Source of the DNA: Streptomyces sp. NBC_01549
Lineage (GTDB): Bacteria; Actinomycetota; Actinomycetes; Streptomycetales; Streptomycetaceae
Direction: 5' to 3'
DNA length: 64,000 nucleotides
NCBI RefSeq assembly: GCF_026339955.1
Contig: NZ_JAPEPW010000001.1
Coordinates: forward strand, 6,655,001 to 6,719,000
Shown piece after piece: positions 32,165-40,729 of the stretch. Made by a program: the position numbers and the translations under genes. The notes beneath the pieces were generated by a model, which did no database searches, had not been told where the DNA came from, and saw nothing but the letters and a program-made list of their open reading frames with translations. Positions within the stretch are counted from its first letter, which is position 1. Every line of letters begins with the position of its first letter.

Positions 32165-32476
32165 GCCGCGCCCGGCCGCCCTGGTCGGCAGCAGCCCCGG
32201 GGCCGCCAGATCCGGGATCACCCCCTCCTCGAACCAGTGCGCCTCCTCGAGATGCGGGGATACCCGGAGAGAACGAACTGCTCGATGCCCAGCGCGTGGT
32301 ACTCCTCGATCCGGTCGGCGACCTCGGCATGGCTGCCTACGAGAGCGGTACCCGCGCCACCCCGGACGAGACGCACCCCCGCCCACAGGTTCGGCGAGAT
32401 CTCCAGCCGGTCGCCGGTTCGCCTGGGGGCGGCCGTCGCCGCCGGTCGGCAGGGACCGGTGCGGATGGACGGTCAT
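32165..32476 (-). pseudogene. ssuD: Decayed ssuD (FMNH2-dependent alkanesulfonate monooxygenase) relic
   Basis: A minus-strand stretch translates as TGDRLEISPNLWAGVRLVRG, GAGTALVGSHAEVADRIEEY and HALGIEQFVLSGYP; then after a one-base shift HLEEAHWFEEGVIPDL. This is the typical C-terminal end of SsuD. The first bases after the ATG (32476) read MTVHPHRSLP, possibly the original N terminus, so roughly the first 260 codons are missing by an internal deletion. The frame is interrupted, so it is not functional. Its ATG overlaps the ssuA relic stop (TGATG), showing the original operon order. Confidence 0.75.
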
Positions 32477-32655
32477 CAGGAGTCCTTGTAGACGCGGGGC
32501 GTGGTGGTGGAGGGCGGCAGGCCGCCGTTGAAACGCGTGTCCACGAAGGCGGCGAAGTCGACCTTGCCCGGGATCAGTTTCAGCTCGGTGAAGGTGTCCG
32601 CGATCCGCTGCTCCGAGGAGATGAGCGGCTTGTCGACGGCGACCGCGATCCGGTG
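32476..32655 (-). pseudogene. ssuA: Decayed ssuA (aliphatic-sulfonate ABC transporter binding protein) tail
   Basis: The minus frame ending at TGA 32476 reads RIAVAVDKPLISSEQRIADT, FTELKLIPGKVDFAAFVDTR and FNGGLPPSTTTPRVYKDS. This is the usual C terminus of SsuA-type binding proteins. About 58 codons remain; upstream similarity stops near 32655 in a GTGTCCCCGGACACC-like stretch. It sits directly before the ssuD relic as in a normal ssu operon. Non-functional. Confidence 0.7.
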
Positions 32656-32692
32656 TCCCCGGACACCCCCGTCCCGGACACGCCGGAGGCGG

Positions 32693-33115
32693 TCACCCCA
32701 GGAACGACAACCTGACCTGACGCCGGGGGTTGTCCCTGTTCGTGTCCACCAGGACGACGGATTGCCAGGTTCCCAGCTCCAGCGCTCCACCGATCACGGG
32801 GAGCGTCGCGTGGGGCGGGACGATGGCCGGGAGTACATGGTCCCGGCCATGACCTGGGGAGCCGTGCCGATGCTGCCAGCGGTCGTCTGCCGGGAGGAGT
32901 TGGTGGAGGGCGGCCAGGAGGTCGTCATCACTGCCCGCGCCGGTCTCGATCACGGCCAGGCCCGCCGTCGCGTGGGGCGTGAAGACATTGAGCAGGCCGT
33001 CCCGGCCGGGGGCCACTTCCCGTAGGAACGATGCGCACGCTGCGGTCAGGTCGTACACGGTCTCCGTGGAGCCGGTCGTCACGTTGATGGTCCGCGTAGT
33101 GAAAGAGTCAGCCAT
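32693..33115 (-). CDS. YjbQ family protein (UPF0047)
   Basis: The 140-residue protein shows the family pattern: VYDLTAACASFLREVAPGRD, GLLNVFTPHATAGLAVIETG, HRHGSPGHGRDHVLPAIV and GTWQSVVLVDTNRDNPRRQV. Conserved His, Glu and Asp residues form a putative metal site; some members have weak thiamine-phosphate synthase activity, but the true role is unknown. It lies upstream of the ssu relics and may have survived their loss. A strong 15-bp hairpin sits 16 bp upstream of its start. Confidence 0.88.
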   Translation of the reverse strand: MADSFTTRTINVTTGSTETVYDLTAACASFLREVAPGRDGLLNVFTPHATAGLAVIETGAGSDDDLLAALHQLLPADDRWQHRHGSPGHGRDHVLPAIVPPHATLPVIGGALELGTWQSVVLVDTNRDNPRRQVRLSFLG

Positions 33116-33130
33116 GACTCCATCCTCACG

Positions 33131-33164
33131 CCAAGGTCCCTCCCGAGTACGGGAGGGACCTTGG
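33131..33164. terminator. 15-bp perfect hairpin upstream of yjbQ
   Basis: CCAAGGTCCCTCCCG (33131-33145) pairs fully with CGGGAGGGACCTTGG (33150-33164) over a 4-base loop AGTA. It lies in the 5' region of yjbQ, not after a visible gene, so it may be the terminator of a lost neighbour, an attenuator, or a structured leader. Confidence 0.6.
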
Positions 33165-33937
33165 TCACGGAGGAAAGGGAGGAAGTTTCCTCAAGTTCCT
33201 CAGCGGCAAGTTCCCATACTCCCGTGGGGCGTTCCCGCGTTCCCGGCGTCCATCAGTTCGTTCCGCGTGTCGGCGACCCCCTGACTGTCAACGCCGGGGT
33301 TCCTGCCGGCGAAGGCTCGGACGTCTTCCTTTAACCGAGGGCTGTTGCGGGCGCCGCGACGCGCGGATGCGTTGTCCGGCGCGGCCGCGCCCCGTCTTCC
33401 CTGTCGCGCAGCTTGGTGGTGGGGGCGCGAGTGGTGGACGCTGCGGGGTCTGGAGGGGAGTACGGTGGTCTTACCGAGCGCACCTCGCATGCCGTCATCC
33501 GTTTCGGCGTCGCTCTCGGGGAACGGCAAGGCCGGAGCACATGCAGTCCGGCCGGAGATGAGCCGCCCCATGCCTCCAGGCCCGTACCGTCGCGCCGTTT
33601 TCCGTATCCCGTTCCGCGCCCCGCGATAGCGGACCTCTTGGTTTCGGAGGCGTTCCGGTGGCCTTCCGAGGCATTCCGGCACCTCGTGCGCCTCAGATCG
33701 ACGACCTTGCGCGGGCCTCAGATCGATGACTGATGAAATGCATGCGCAACTCATGTATTCACGGGACGCGATTTCCGGCCGCCGCCGAGGCCGCTCCGAA
33801 CCGACCGCCGAGATGGTCTCCGGACTGACCTGCCTCATCTGCGGCACCGACCAGCGGCAGACGCGGTCGGCGCACGCCGGGACATCGTCGGCGCTTCACA
33901 CACCAGTGACCACCGAAGTGAAATGACAAGGAAGCGC
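33165..33937. other. Long region without a confident gene
   Basis: About 770 bp lie between yjbQ and the alanine-dehydrogenase-like gene. Frames are open on both strands but show no family features and no coherent coding bias. The best small candidate is plus-strand 33726-33926 (66 codons, with a CLICG motif), whose TGA overlaps an ATG at 33923, but its start lacks a ribosome site. Runs such as TTCCTCAAGTTCCTC near 33188 are irregular repeats. The promoter of the downstream gene must be here. Confidence 0.5.
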
Positions 33938-35125
33938 ATGAGTCTGATGAGTTTGGGAGTGCTCGCCTCCTCCCGCAAGGAGAACGAGTTCCGCCTGCCG
34001 TTGCACCCCGACCACCTCGGCCGGATCGCCCCGGACGTACGCGAAAGGATCTTCCTCGAACAAGGCTACGGCCGACGGTTCGGTGTCGGCGACGACGCGC
34101 TGCGGCCGCTCGTGGCAGGACTGCGCTCCCGAGAGCAGCTCGTCGCCGAGTGCGATGTCCTGCTGCTGCCCAAGCCGATGCACGACGACATCGCCGAGCT
34201 GCGCGAGGGCCAAGTGCTGTGGGGATGGCCGCACTGCGTGCAGGACGAGAAGATGACCCAGATCGGCATCGACCGGCGGCTGACGCTCGTCGCTTGGGAG
34301 GCCATGAACCACTGGACCTCCAAGGGTGCCTTCAGCGTCCATGTGTTCCACAAGAACAACGAGCTCGCAGGCTACTGCTCGGTACTGCACGCCCTGCAGC
34401 TCGGCGGGCTGACCGGTAGCTATGGCCGGCGCCTGCGCGCGGTGGTCATCAGCTTCGGTGCCACCGCGCGCGGAGCTGTCACGGGCCTGGGCGCCATGGG
34501 AGTCTCCGACGTCACGGTGCTCACCCAACGCGCCGCGGCGGCCGTGGCCTCGCCGATGCCGTCGGTCGTGATGGGCCACTTCGAGGAGCAGGAGGACGAT
34601 CCGTCCCGTCTGCGGGCGTTCACCGCGGCCGGTTCCGTGCCACTGGCGGAGTACCTGGCCGGGTTCGACATCATCGTCAACTGCATCCTGCAGGACACCG
34701 ACGCACCGCTGACGTTCGTCACCGACGAGGAACTCGCCCTGTTCCGGCCGGGCACCTTCTTCATCGACGTCGCCTGCGACGAGGGCATGGGCTTCGCATG
34801 GGCTCGGCCGACCACCTTCGGCGATCCCATGCCCACCGTCGGGCCGGGCTGCCACTACTACGCGGTGGATCACAGCCCGTCCCACATGTGGAACTCGGCC
34901 ACGTGGGAAATCAGCGAGGCGCTCCTTCCCTACCTGCGCAAGGTCATGAGAGGCCCCGCTGCCTGGGAGGCCGACGCCACGGTCAGGAACGCCATCGAGA
35001 TCCGCGACGGCGTCGTCCGCAACCCGAAGATCCTCTCCTTCCAGCACAGGACCGCCGCGTACCCCCACCCCGTCGAGGTCCCGGCGCCGGCGGCTGCGCC
35101 GCGCCCCGCCGCGCAGCCGGCCTGA
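33938..35125 (+). CDS. Alanine dehydrogenase/PNT-fold oxidoreductase, N5-(carboxyethyl)ornithine synthase-like
   Basis: The 395-residue protein starts MSLMSLGVLASSRKENEFRL and shows the AlaDH/PNT N-terminal pattern (RIFLEQGYGRRFGVGDDA, DVLLLPKPMHDDIAELREGQ). It then has the segment VLWGWPHCVQDEKMTQIGID and a nucleotide-binding part RRLRAVVISFGATARGAVTG followed by GAMGVSDVTVLTQR. The layout resembles N5-(carboxyethyl)ornithine synthase, which reductively joins pyruvate to an amino acid, rather than true alanine dehydrogenase. AAGGA lies five bases before ATG 33938. The Ala/Pro tail is Streptomyces-like. Substrate uncertain. Confidence 0.7.
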   Translation: MSLMSLGVLASSRKENEFRLPLHPDHLGRIAPDVRERIFLEQGYGRRFGVGDDALRPLVAGLRSREQLVAECDVLLLPKPMHDDIAELREGQVLWGWPHCVQDEKMTQIGIDRRLTLVAWEAMNHWTSKGAFSVHVFHKNNELAGYCSVLHALQLGGLTGSYGRRLRAVVISFGATARGAVTGLGAMGVSDVTVLTQRAAAAVASPMPSVVMGHFEEQEDDPSRLRAFTAAGSVPLAEYLAGFDIIVNCILQDTDAPLTFVTDEELALFRPGTFFIDVACDEGMGFAWARPTTFGDPMPTVGPGCHYYAVDHSPSHMWNSATWEISEALLPYLRKVMRGPAAWEADATVRNAIEIRDGVVRNPKILSFQHRTAAYPHPVEVPAPAAAPRPAAQPA

Positions 35126-35272
35126 CGGCGCACGTCCGTCGAGGATGGCTCGCGAGGTAGTGAGGATCCGCGGAAGGCCGGAATACGCCCAGGAGTATGC
35201 GCGGCCCGCGGTCACGGCGGCATGGGCGGAAAGTGGTACTTGTCGCGCCCGGATGAGCGTGCCGTGGTAAAG

Positions 35273-35439
35273 TTGACAGTAGTTGCAGTTGTGGTTCCCG
35301 TAAACTTCAAGTGCCTTTGATGACTTTATGTCGTCAGGCATTTTTGTATTCCCGGTGCTTTTCCGGACGGGGTTCATTACGGTGACGCGGCGGTTCACAT
35401 GGTGTGGGCCCCTGGGTACTGCCCCGAAGGAGATTTGAC
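35273..35439 (+). promoter_or_regulatory. cspA promoter and structured 5' leader with terminator-like hairpin
   Basis: TTGACA at 35273-35278 is a candidate -35. In the leader TGCC-TTT-GATGAC (35312-35324) pairs with GTCGTC-A-GGCA (35330-35340) and is followed at once by TTTTT, so it looks like an intrinsic terminator 95 bp upstream of the cspA start. GAAGGAG at 35426-35432 is the ribosome site. Cold-shock genes often have long temperature-responsive leaders, so this may be an attenuator that opens in the cold; alternatively it ends transcripts of the upstream gene. Confidence 0.5.
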
Positions 35440-35643
35440 ATGGCTACTGGCACCGTTAAGTGGTTCAACGCGGAAAAGGGCTTCGGTTTCATCGAGCAGG
35501 ACGGCGGCGGTCCGGACGTCTTCGCTCACTACTCGAACATCGCCGCCCAGGGCTTCCGTGAGCTCCACGAAGGCCAGAAGGTGAACTTCGACGTCACCCA
35601 GGGCCAGAAGGGCCCGCAGGCGGAGAACATCACTCCCGCGTGA
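35440..35643 (+). CDS. cspA: Cold-shock protein, CspA family
   Basis: The 67-residue protein MATGTVKWFNAEKGFGFIEQ continues with DVFAHYSNIAAQGFRELHEG, carrying RNP1 (KGFGFI) and RNP2 (VFAHY). It is an OB-fold RNA/DNA-binding chaperone acting on mRNA structure. Strong ribosome site GAAGGAG. An intrinsic terminator follows, and the next gene is a DEAD-box helicase, a pairing that suggests a cold-adaptation unit although they are separately transcribed. Confidence 0.95.
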   Translation: MATGTVKWFNAEKGFGFIEQDGGGPDVFAHYSNIAAQGFRELHEGQKVNFDVTQGQKGPQAENITPA

Positions 35644-35662
35644 CGTCGACCGTATGAGACGG

Positions 35663-35693
35663 CTGGGACCCACCTTTTATGGTGGGGTCCCAG
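35663..35693 (+). terminator. Intrinsic terminator after cspA
   Basis: CTGGGACCCACC (35663-35674) pairs with GGTGGGGTCCCAG (35681-35693) with a one-base bulge; a T-rich run CTTGTTTTTTTAT follows. This is one of the few classical T-tailed terminators in the window. Confidence 0.85.
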
Positions 35694-35819
35694 CTTGTTT
35701 TTTTATGGCGCTGATGTGGCCGGATGCATCCGGCCTTAAATTCGGCTCGTTCTTGCAATTCGTTCGGCTCATTCCTGCCGAGAATTCCTCGATACGTGCC
35801 ATATCGAGGAAGGTTCTCC

Positions 35820-37352
35820 ATGAACCGCTCAGCTCGTACGGGCGACCGTTTTTCCAAGACCCGCAAGGACGGCTTCGCCGGTTCCGGCGGGGGTGCCCGA
35901 TCCCGCTTGCAGGGCGGCCAGGGGCGCCCCGGCGCCCGTTCAGGTGGCAACGGGCGCGGCCCCTCCGCACCGCAGGGTGAGTTCGCACTGCCGGAGACCA
36001 TCACCCCGGCCCTCCCCGCGGTGGCGACCTTCGGTGAACTGGACCTCCCCGTCGAGTTGCTGGAGACGCTCACCAGCCTCGGCGTGAACGAGCCGTTCCC
36101 GATCCAGGCCGCCACGCTGCCGAACTCCCTCGCGGGACGGGACGTCCTGGGCCGCGGGCGCACCGGATCGGGCAAGACGCTCGCATTCGGCCTCGCGCTC
36201 CTCGTGCGTACGGCCGGACGACGGGCCGAAGCCCGCAAGCCGCTGGCCCTGATCCTCGTACCCACGCGCGAGTTGGCCCAGCAGGTCTCCGATGCGCTCA
36301 CTCCGTACGCCCGGTTGTTGAAGCTGCGGCTGGCCACCGTGGTTGGTGGCATGTCGATCGGCAGGCAGGCCGGTGCGCTGCGCACCGGGGCCGAGGTCGT
36401 CGTCGCGACCCCGGGCCGCCTCATGGATCTCGTCGAGCGCAACGACTGCCGTCTCGACCGGGTGAGCATCACCGTCCTGGACGAGGCTGACCAGATGGCG
36501 GACATGGGCTTCATGCCCCAGGTCACCGAACTGCTCGACCAGGTACGCCCCGACGGTCAGCGCATGCTGTTCTCGGCCACGCTCGACCGCAACATCGATC
36601 TCCTGGTCCGTCGGTATCTCCATGACCCGGTGGTCCACTCGGTCGATCCCTCGGCGGGTGCGGTGACCACGATGGAGCATCACGTACTGCAGGTGCACGG
36701 TGCCGACAAGTACGCCACCGCCACCGAGATCGCCGCCCGCGACGGGCGCGTGCTCATGTTCCTGGACACCAAGCACGCCGTCGACCAGTTCACCAGGCAC
36801 CTGCTGGGCAGTGGGGTGAAGGCCGCGGCGCTGCACAGCGGCAAGTCGCAGCCCCAGCGCACGCGCACGCTCGCACAGTTCAAGACCGGTCACATCACGA
36901 CCCTGGTGGCGACCAATGTCGCGGCCCGCGGCATCCATGTCGACGATCTCGACCTCGTCGTCAACGTCGACCCGCCCAGTGACCACAAGGACTACCTGCA
37001 CCGAGGCGGCCGTACCGCCCGTGCCGGTGAGTCCGGCAGTGTCGTCACGCTCGTTCTGCCCGGCCAGCGCCGCGACGTGATCCGTCTGATGTCCGACGCG
37101 GGCATCAGGCCCCATGTCACCCAGGTCCGCTCCGGCGAGGCGGAGTTGAGCCGTATCACCGGCGCGCAGGCTCCCTCCGGTGTTCCCATCGGCGGCAGCC
37201 GGCCGGTCACGGAGCGCCCCGAGCGCGGTGGTGCCCCCTTCCGTGGCCTGGGCACCCGCCCGGGCCGTGCAGGTGGCGAGTCCCGCCGGGCCGCCGAGGC
37301 ACGCCAGACAGCCGAGGCCCGCAAGGCCGCTCGGGTTCGTCGGGGGGCGTAG
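35820..37352 (+). CDS. DEAD-box RNA helicase
   Basis: A 510-residue helicase with a basic Gly/Arg N-terminal stretch, Q motif (FGELDLPVELLETL...PFPIQ), motif I GRTGSGKT near residue 113-120, motif Ia PTRELAQQ, motif Ib TPGRL, DEAD in VLDEADQMADMGF near 219-223, SAT near 251, motif V VATNVAARGIHVDDL and motif VI HRGGRTARAG near 394. The Arg-rich tail probably binds RNA. It follows cspA and is likely cold-induced. ATG 35820 has GAGGAAGG before it. Confidence 0.93.
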   Translation: MNRSARTGDRFSKTRKDGFAGSGGGARSRLQGGQGRPGARSGGNGRGPSAPQGEFALPETITPALPAVATFGELDLPVELLETLTSLGVNEPFPIQAATLPNSLAGRDVLGRGRTGSGKTLAFGLALLVRTAGRRAEARKPLALILVPTRELAQQVSDALTPYARLLKLRLATVVGGMSIGRQAGALRTGAEVVVATPGRLMDLVERNDCRLDRVSITVLDEADQMADMGFMPQVTELLDQVRPDGQRMLFSATLDRNIDLLVRRYLHDPVVHSVDPSAGAVTTMEHHVLQVHGADKYATATEIAARDGRVLMFLDTKHAVDQFTRHLLGSGVKAAALHSGKSQPQRTRTLAQFKTGHITTLVATNVAARGIHVDDLDLVVNVDPPSDHKDYLHRGGRTARAGESGSVVTLVLPGQRRDVIRLMSDAGIRPHVTQVRSGEAELSRITGAQAPSGVPIGGSRPVTERPERGGAPFRGLGTRPGRAGGESRRAAEARQTAEARKAARVRRGA

Positions 37353-37767
37353 CCCGAGCGCGGGATGCATGCCGCCGACGCTGATGCTCGAGAACGGCGA
37401 GGCCGCCGGCTGGGGCCGGGTCGGGTCACATGGACCGGCCTCGCCGAGGTTCACTCGTAAGCGGGACGCACTGGTGAGCCAGTGACGTACGTGGAACGCT
37501 TCGAACGCATCTCCGACGGGATGGGTGGCCCAAGGGCACGGCTGAGGCAGCTGACGGCGCGGTCAGCGGTTCGAGACGGCGGTGACCCGCCCCCCACGTG
37601 GTCACGCCCGTGCTCACCGGTCACCACACCTGGACATGAGGCTCTCCTGTGCGGCACATGTGTCGCGTATGCCGGCACGACAGGAGCATCCCGTTCCACT
37701 CGTGCGTACTATCTCTAAACTGCTGCAGGCCGTGGCAGTTGTGTCCCGCGAGTGATTGGTCCGTGTC
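37353..37767. other. Intergenic region, no gene seen
   Basis: No convincing frame is found on either strand in this 415-bp gap. The AT-richer patch ACTATCTCTAAACTGC near 37707 is a likely promoter area for the following gene. Short inverted repeats near 37560-37620 are weak. Confidence 0.5.
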
Positions 37768-38415
37768 ATGTCTGAAGTCAACTCCCACGCCACAGAACTG
37801 ACGTCACAGTACGTCGCTCAGGTGACGGGTGACCTTGAGCGCAATGCCAAGGAGCAGGAGCGTGTCGGTGCGGAGATCGAAGCACTGCAGGAGCAGTTGC
37901 GTGCCCTGCAGCACGATCACACCGTGCTGGTGAACATGCAGGAGGCGCTCGGCGGTCCGAACCCCGTCGTCGAGGCGGATGTCGCGGGTGCGCCGTCGGT
38001 GCCTCACCAGGCATCTGCCGAACGCAAGCCGAGCAAGGGGAAGAAGGCGGCCGCCACCGACGCGAAGAAGACGGCGTCCAAGAAGCCCGCAGCCAAGCCC
38101 GCGGTCAAGGCCGCAGTCAAGGCCGCGGCCGTGAAGGCACCCACGGCAGCGACCAAGCCGACCCTCGTCGAGCTGATCCGCGGCCACCTGGAGCAGCAGA
38201 GCGAGCCGCGTTCCGCCGCCGAGATCACTACCGCGCTCACGCAGGCCCACCCCGACCGCAGCGTGAAGACCACGGTCGTGCGCACCACCCTCGAAGGGCT
38301 GGTCGCCAAGAGCCATGCCCACCGCACCAAGCAGGGATCGTCGGTCTTCTACACCACCGTGGCCGCCTCGGAGCCCGCTCCCGCCGAGCCGCAGCCGGAG
38401 GCAGTGGCCGACTGA
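37768..38415 (+). CDS. Coiled-coil, Lys/Ala-rich linker and winged-helix DNA-binding protein
   Basis: The 215-residue protein has three parts. Residues 8-60 form a coiled coil (ERNAKEQERVGAEIEALQEQ). Residues about 85-135 are a Lys/Ala/Pro-rich histone-H1-like stretch with KKTASKKPAAKPAVK units. Residues 135-200 look like a winged helix (LVELIRGHLEQQSEPRSAAE, TTVVRTTLEGLVAKSHAHR). A nucleoid-associated or regulatory role is the inference; similar proteins are widespread in Streptomyces without a defined function. Start at ATG 37768. Confidence 0.65.
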   Translation: MSEVNSHATELTSQYVAQVTGDLERNAKEQERVGAEIEALQEQLRALQHDHTVLVNMQEALGGPNPVVEADVAGAPSVPHQASAERKPSKGKKAAATDAKKTASKKPAAKPAVKAAVKAAAVKAPTAATKPTLVELIRGHLEQQSEPRSAAEITTALTQAHPDRSVKTTVVRTTLEGLVAKSHAHRTKQGSSVFYTTVAASEPAPAEPQPEAVAD

Positions 38416-38757
38416 ACTCCGCACAATCCGGTAGAGGCAGGTGTTCGCCGACCGGATCGGTGACTCCTACCCAGCCGATCCCACTTCCGCCGGATGCGGG
38501 CGGAAGGACGAGGAACTCCGACCCTCCCTTCCCGCCCTCGACCCTCGACCCTCGACGTACCGCTCGGTCCCGTAGCAGGTGCCCGCGGACAGTCCGGTAC
38601 GCACGCACGCCCGCTCTCGCCCCGTCCCCGTGCTCGGACATGGGCCCCTCCATCAGCACTGCGCACAACACGTCGCAACGGCGGCCGGGGGCTCCACAGG
38701 GCGGCCTTTGTCGGTCTATACGATGAGGCGTCCTGTGGGGGGTTGGGGGAGAGAGCC
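38416..38757. other. Intergenic region with short CCCTCGA repeats
   Basis: This 340-bp stretch has the direct repeat CCCTCGACCCTCGACCCTCGA near 38536 (given without its last base) and otherwise no gene or operator I can support. A region of lower GC near 38714 (TCTATACGATGA) may be the promoter of the membrane protein that follows. Confidence 0.4.
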
Positions 38758-39660
38758 TTGGGCTGGGCGGTCGACGAGCGTCGCGGTGATGCCGGGGACG
38801 GTCATGCGTACGGCGAGGGGTCCGGGGACGACCGGTCGGCGGCCGACACGAGTGACGATGCGGGCGTGCGGCCGCGCGGCGCGCTTCGCCGGCTCGCGTT
38901 GTTCGTCGTGCGCACGCTGTACGGCGAGTGGCACGGCATCGTCGTGGATCCTGTACGGCAACTCGTGCGCCGTGGGCTGTCCGGACTCCTGTTGGCGTTC
39001 GTGGCCGTCTTCGGGGTCATCTTCTTCCACGCGCTCGCCCAACATCCCACCGGTGCGGTGGCCGTGCGGCTGGTCGGCGGAGTGAAGGCCTGCCTGCCGC
39101 TGCCCCTGGTCCTGCTGCGTACGCCGGTGTCGTTGTACGTCCCCGCCCTGGACCTGCCCGTGTGGGCGGGCATCACCCAGCTGTTCTTCGCGTTCGCTCT
39201 CGCGGAACTCGCCCTCGGCCGGGCGCGGACACTGGTCATCGCGTACGCCACCACCCTGGCCGGCACCCTTATGGTCCGCGTGATGATCGCGCTCGGCCCG
39301 GGCTGGTGGGGGCTGGGCCTGCCGCCCGAGATCGGGCAGGTGCTCGACACCGGACCGTCGGCCGCTGTGGTGGGACTGTTCACCTACCTCTCGGTCATCC
39401 GGCGCGCCCCCATCGTGTTCGTGCTCACCGGCGGCTCGATGGTGTGGGAGTCGATCGTCAAACCCAATCTGGCAGGCCGTGAGCACCTGATCGCCGTGGG
39501 CTCGGCGATCGTCCTGGCGATGCTGCACGGGCGCTGCCGAAGACTGTGGCATTCCCTCGGGGCCCTGCTCTTCGCGGTGTGGTCACGCAGTGGCCTGGAG
39601 GGGCTGTTCCCGCCAAGTGGTGAGGGGCGTACGCGGGGTCCGAGGTCTCAATCGCGCTGA
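38758..39660 (+). CDS. Multi-pass membrane protein, possibly rhomboid-like
   Basis: A roughly 300-residue protein with a disordered N terminus (DERRGDAGDGHAYGEGSGDD) and about six membrane helices, including RRGLSGLLLAFVAVFGVIFF, AGITQLFFAFALAELALG and LVIAYATTLAGTLMVRVMIA. The GPSAAVVGLFTYLSV segment recalls the GxSA environment of rhomboids, but there is no matching His/Ser dyad I can prove, so it may be a pseudoenzyme. Start is uncertain: TTG 38758 has GGGGGAGAG before it, and GTG 38866 would remove the disordered part. No signal or partner is evident. Confidence 0.5.
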   Translation: MGWAVDERRGDAGDGHAYGEGSGDDRSAADTSDDAGVRPRGALRRLALFVVRTLYGEWHGIVVDPVRQLVRRGLSGLLLAFVAVFGVIFFHALAQHPTGAVAVRLVGGVKACLPLPLVLLRTPVSLYVPALDLPVWAGITQLFFAFALAELALGRARTLVIAYATTLAGTLMVRVMIALGPGWWGLGLPPEIGQVLDTGPSAAVVGLFTYLSVIRRAPIVFVLTGGSMVWESIVKPNLAGREHLIAVGSAIVLAMLHGRCRRLWHSLGALLFAVWSRSGLEGLFPPSGEGRTRGPRSQSR

Positions 39661-39709
39661 CGGTCCCGGACCGGGAACGGCCGCCCGCGTGCTCGGTGGA
39701 ACAGCGTGT

Positions 39710-40474
39710 TCAGAGCGTGCGGTTGAGGAGGTCGAGCAGGGCTGCCCAGTGGCGTTCGGTGGCCTTGGCGTCGTAGACGGCGGTGTCGGCCATGGTGTAG
39801 CCGTGGTGCGCACCGGTGTAGACCTCGGTGTGGTGGCGGACACCAGCCGCGGTGAACGCCTTGTCGAGGCGCTCGATCTGCTCGGGAGGCAGGGAGGCGT
39901 CCTGGTCGGCATGGCCGAAGTACAGCTCCGCGGTGACCCGGTCGGCCAGCAGGTGCGGGCTGTCGGGGGCATCGGTCGCCAGCCGGGCACCGTGGAAGCC
40001 GGCCGCGGCCGCGACCCGCTCGGGGTAGGTACCGGCGGTGCGCAGGGCCAGGCCGGCGCCCATGCAGTAGCCGGTGATGCCGACCGGTCCGTCGGTGGCC
40101 TGCGGGCAGGCGGCCAGCCAGGACAGATAGGCGCCGGCGTCGCGCATGGCCAGGTTGGGGGTCAACTTCCGGATGATCGGCATGAGTTGCTCGAACAGCG
40201 CCGGACGTCGGTCCGCGTCGATGACGTCGGGCAGTTCCACCACCGGTGCCGGCCCATGGCGGTAGAGGACGTTGGGGACCAACACGGTGTAGCCGGCCCC
40301 GGCGAGCCGGTCGGCCATCTCCTTCAGCTGAGGCCGCAGTCCGAAGGCATCCATGTAGAACAGCACCGCGGGGTGGGCGGAGTTGTCGTCGGGGTGCGCC
40401 AGATAGGCGTCGGCCGAGCCGTCCTGGGTGGGGATGTTCACGGAGGTTCCCCGCACTTCACGTACGCCGGTCAT
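39710..40474 (-). CDS. Dienelactone hydrolase family protein
   Basis: The 254-residue alpha/beta hydrolase has the dienelactone-hydrolase catalytic set: Cys137 in GITGYCMGAGLAL, Asp in YFGHADQDASLP and His224 in GAHHGYTMAD. The N-terminal part PTQDGSADAYLAHPDDNSAH and AVLFYMDAFGLRPQL also fits. Such enzymes open enol-lactones in chlorocatechol breakdown but many are general carboxymethylene-lactone esterases. Divergent from the SDR at 40730. Confidence 0.9.
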   Translation of the reverse strand: MTGVREVRGTSVNIPTQDGSADAYLAHPDDNSAHPAVLFYMDAFGLRPQLKEMADRLAGAGYTVLVPNVLYRHGPAPVVELPDVIDADRRPALFEQLMPIIRKLTPNLAMRDAGAYLSWLAACPQATDGPVGITGYCMGAGLALRTAGTYPERVAAAAGFHGARLATDAPDSPHLLADRVTAELYFGHADQDASLPPEQIERLDKAFTAAGVRHHTEVYTGAHHGYTMADTAVYDAKATERHWAALLDLLNRTL

Positions 40475-40729
40475 GGGTGTCCTCTTTCTTGTCTCGACTG
40501 TCTCTCGGGTGTCCCTCGGTGTTTCGGGGTGCCCCGCGTATCTCCGGCGGCCACCTGATCACGGGGGTCCCGTCGTGCAGTCTGGCACCCACGCTGCGAT
40601 CGTTTCGGCAGGGCCCGTCTGTGGGGGATGGCGCGGCGGCCGGCGCGGGAGGTGGACGAGCCTGGTACCGGCAGTCCCAGGACGGCAGGGACACTGGCTG
40701 TGCGCGTCGTCCGCTCGCAGGGTGGAGTC

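Noticed and set aside
33200..33847. A 215-codon minus-strand frame in the yjbQ-AlaDH gap
   Set aside because: Arg/Pro rich, no domain, no ribosome site; looks like non-coding high-GC sequence.
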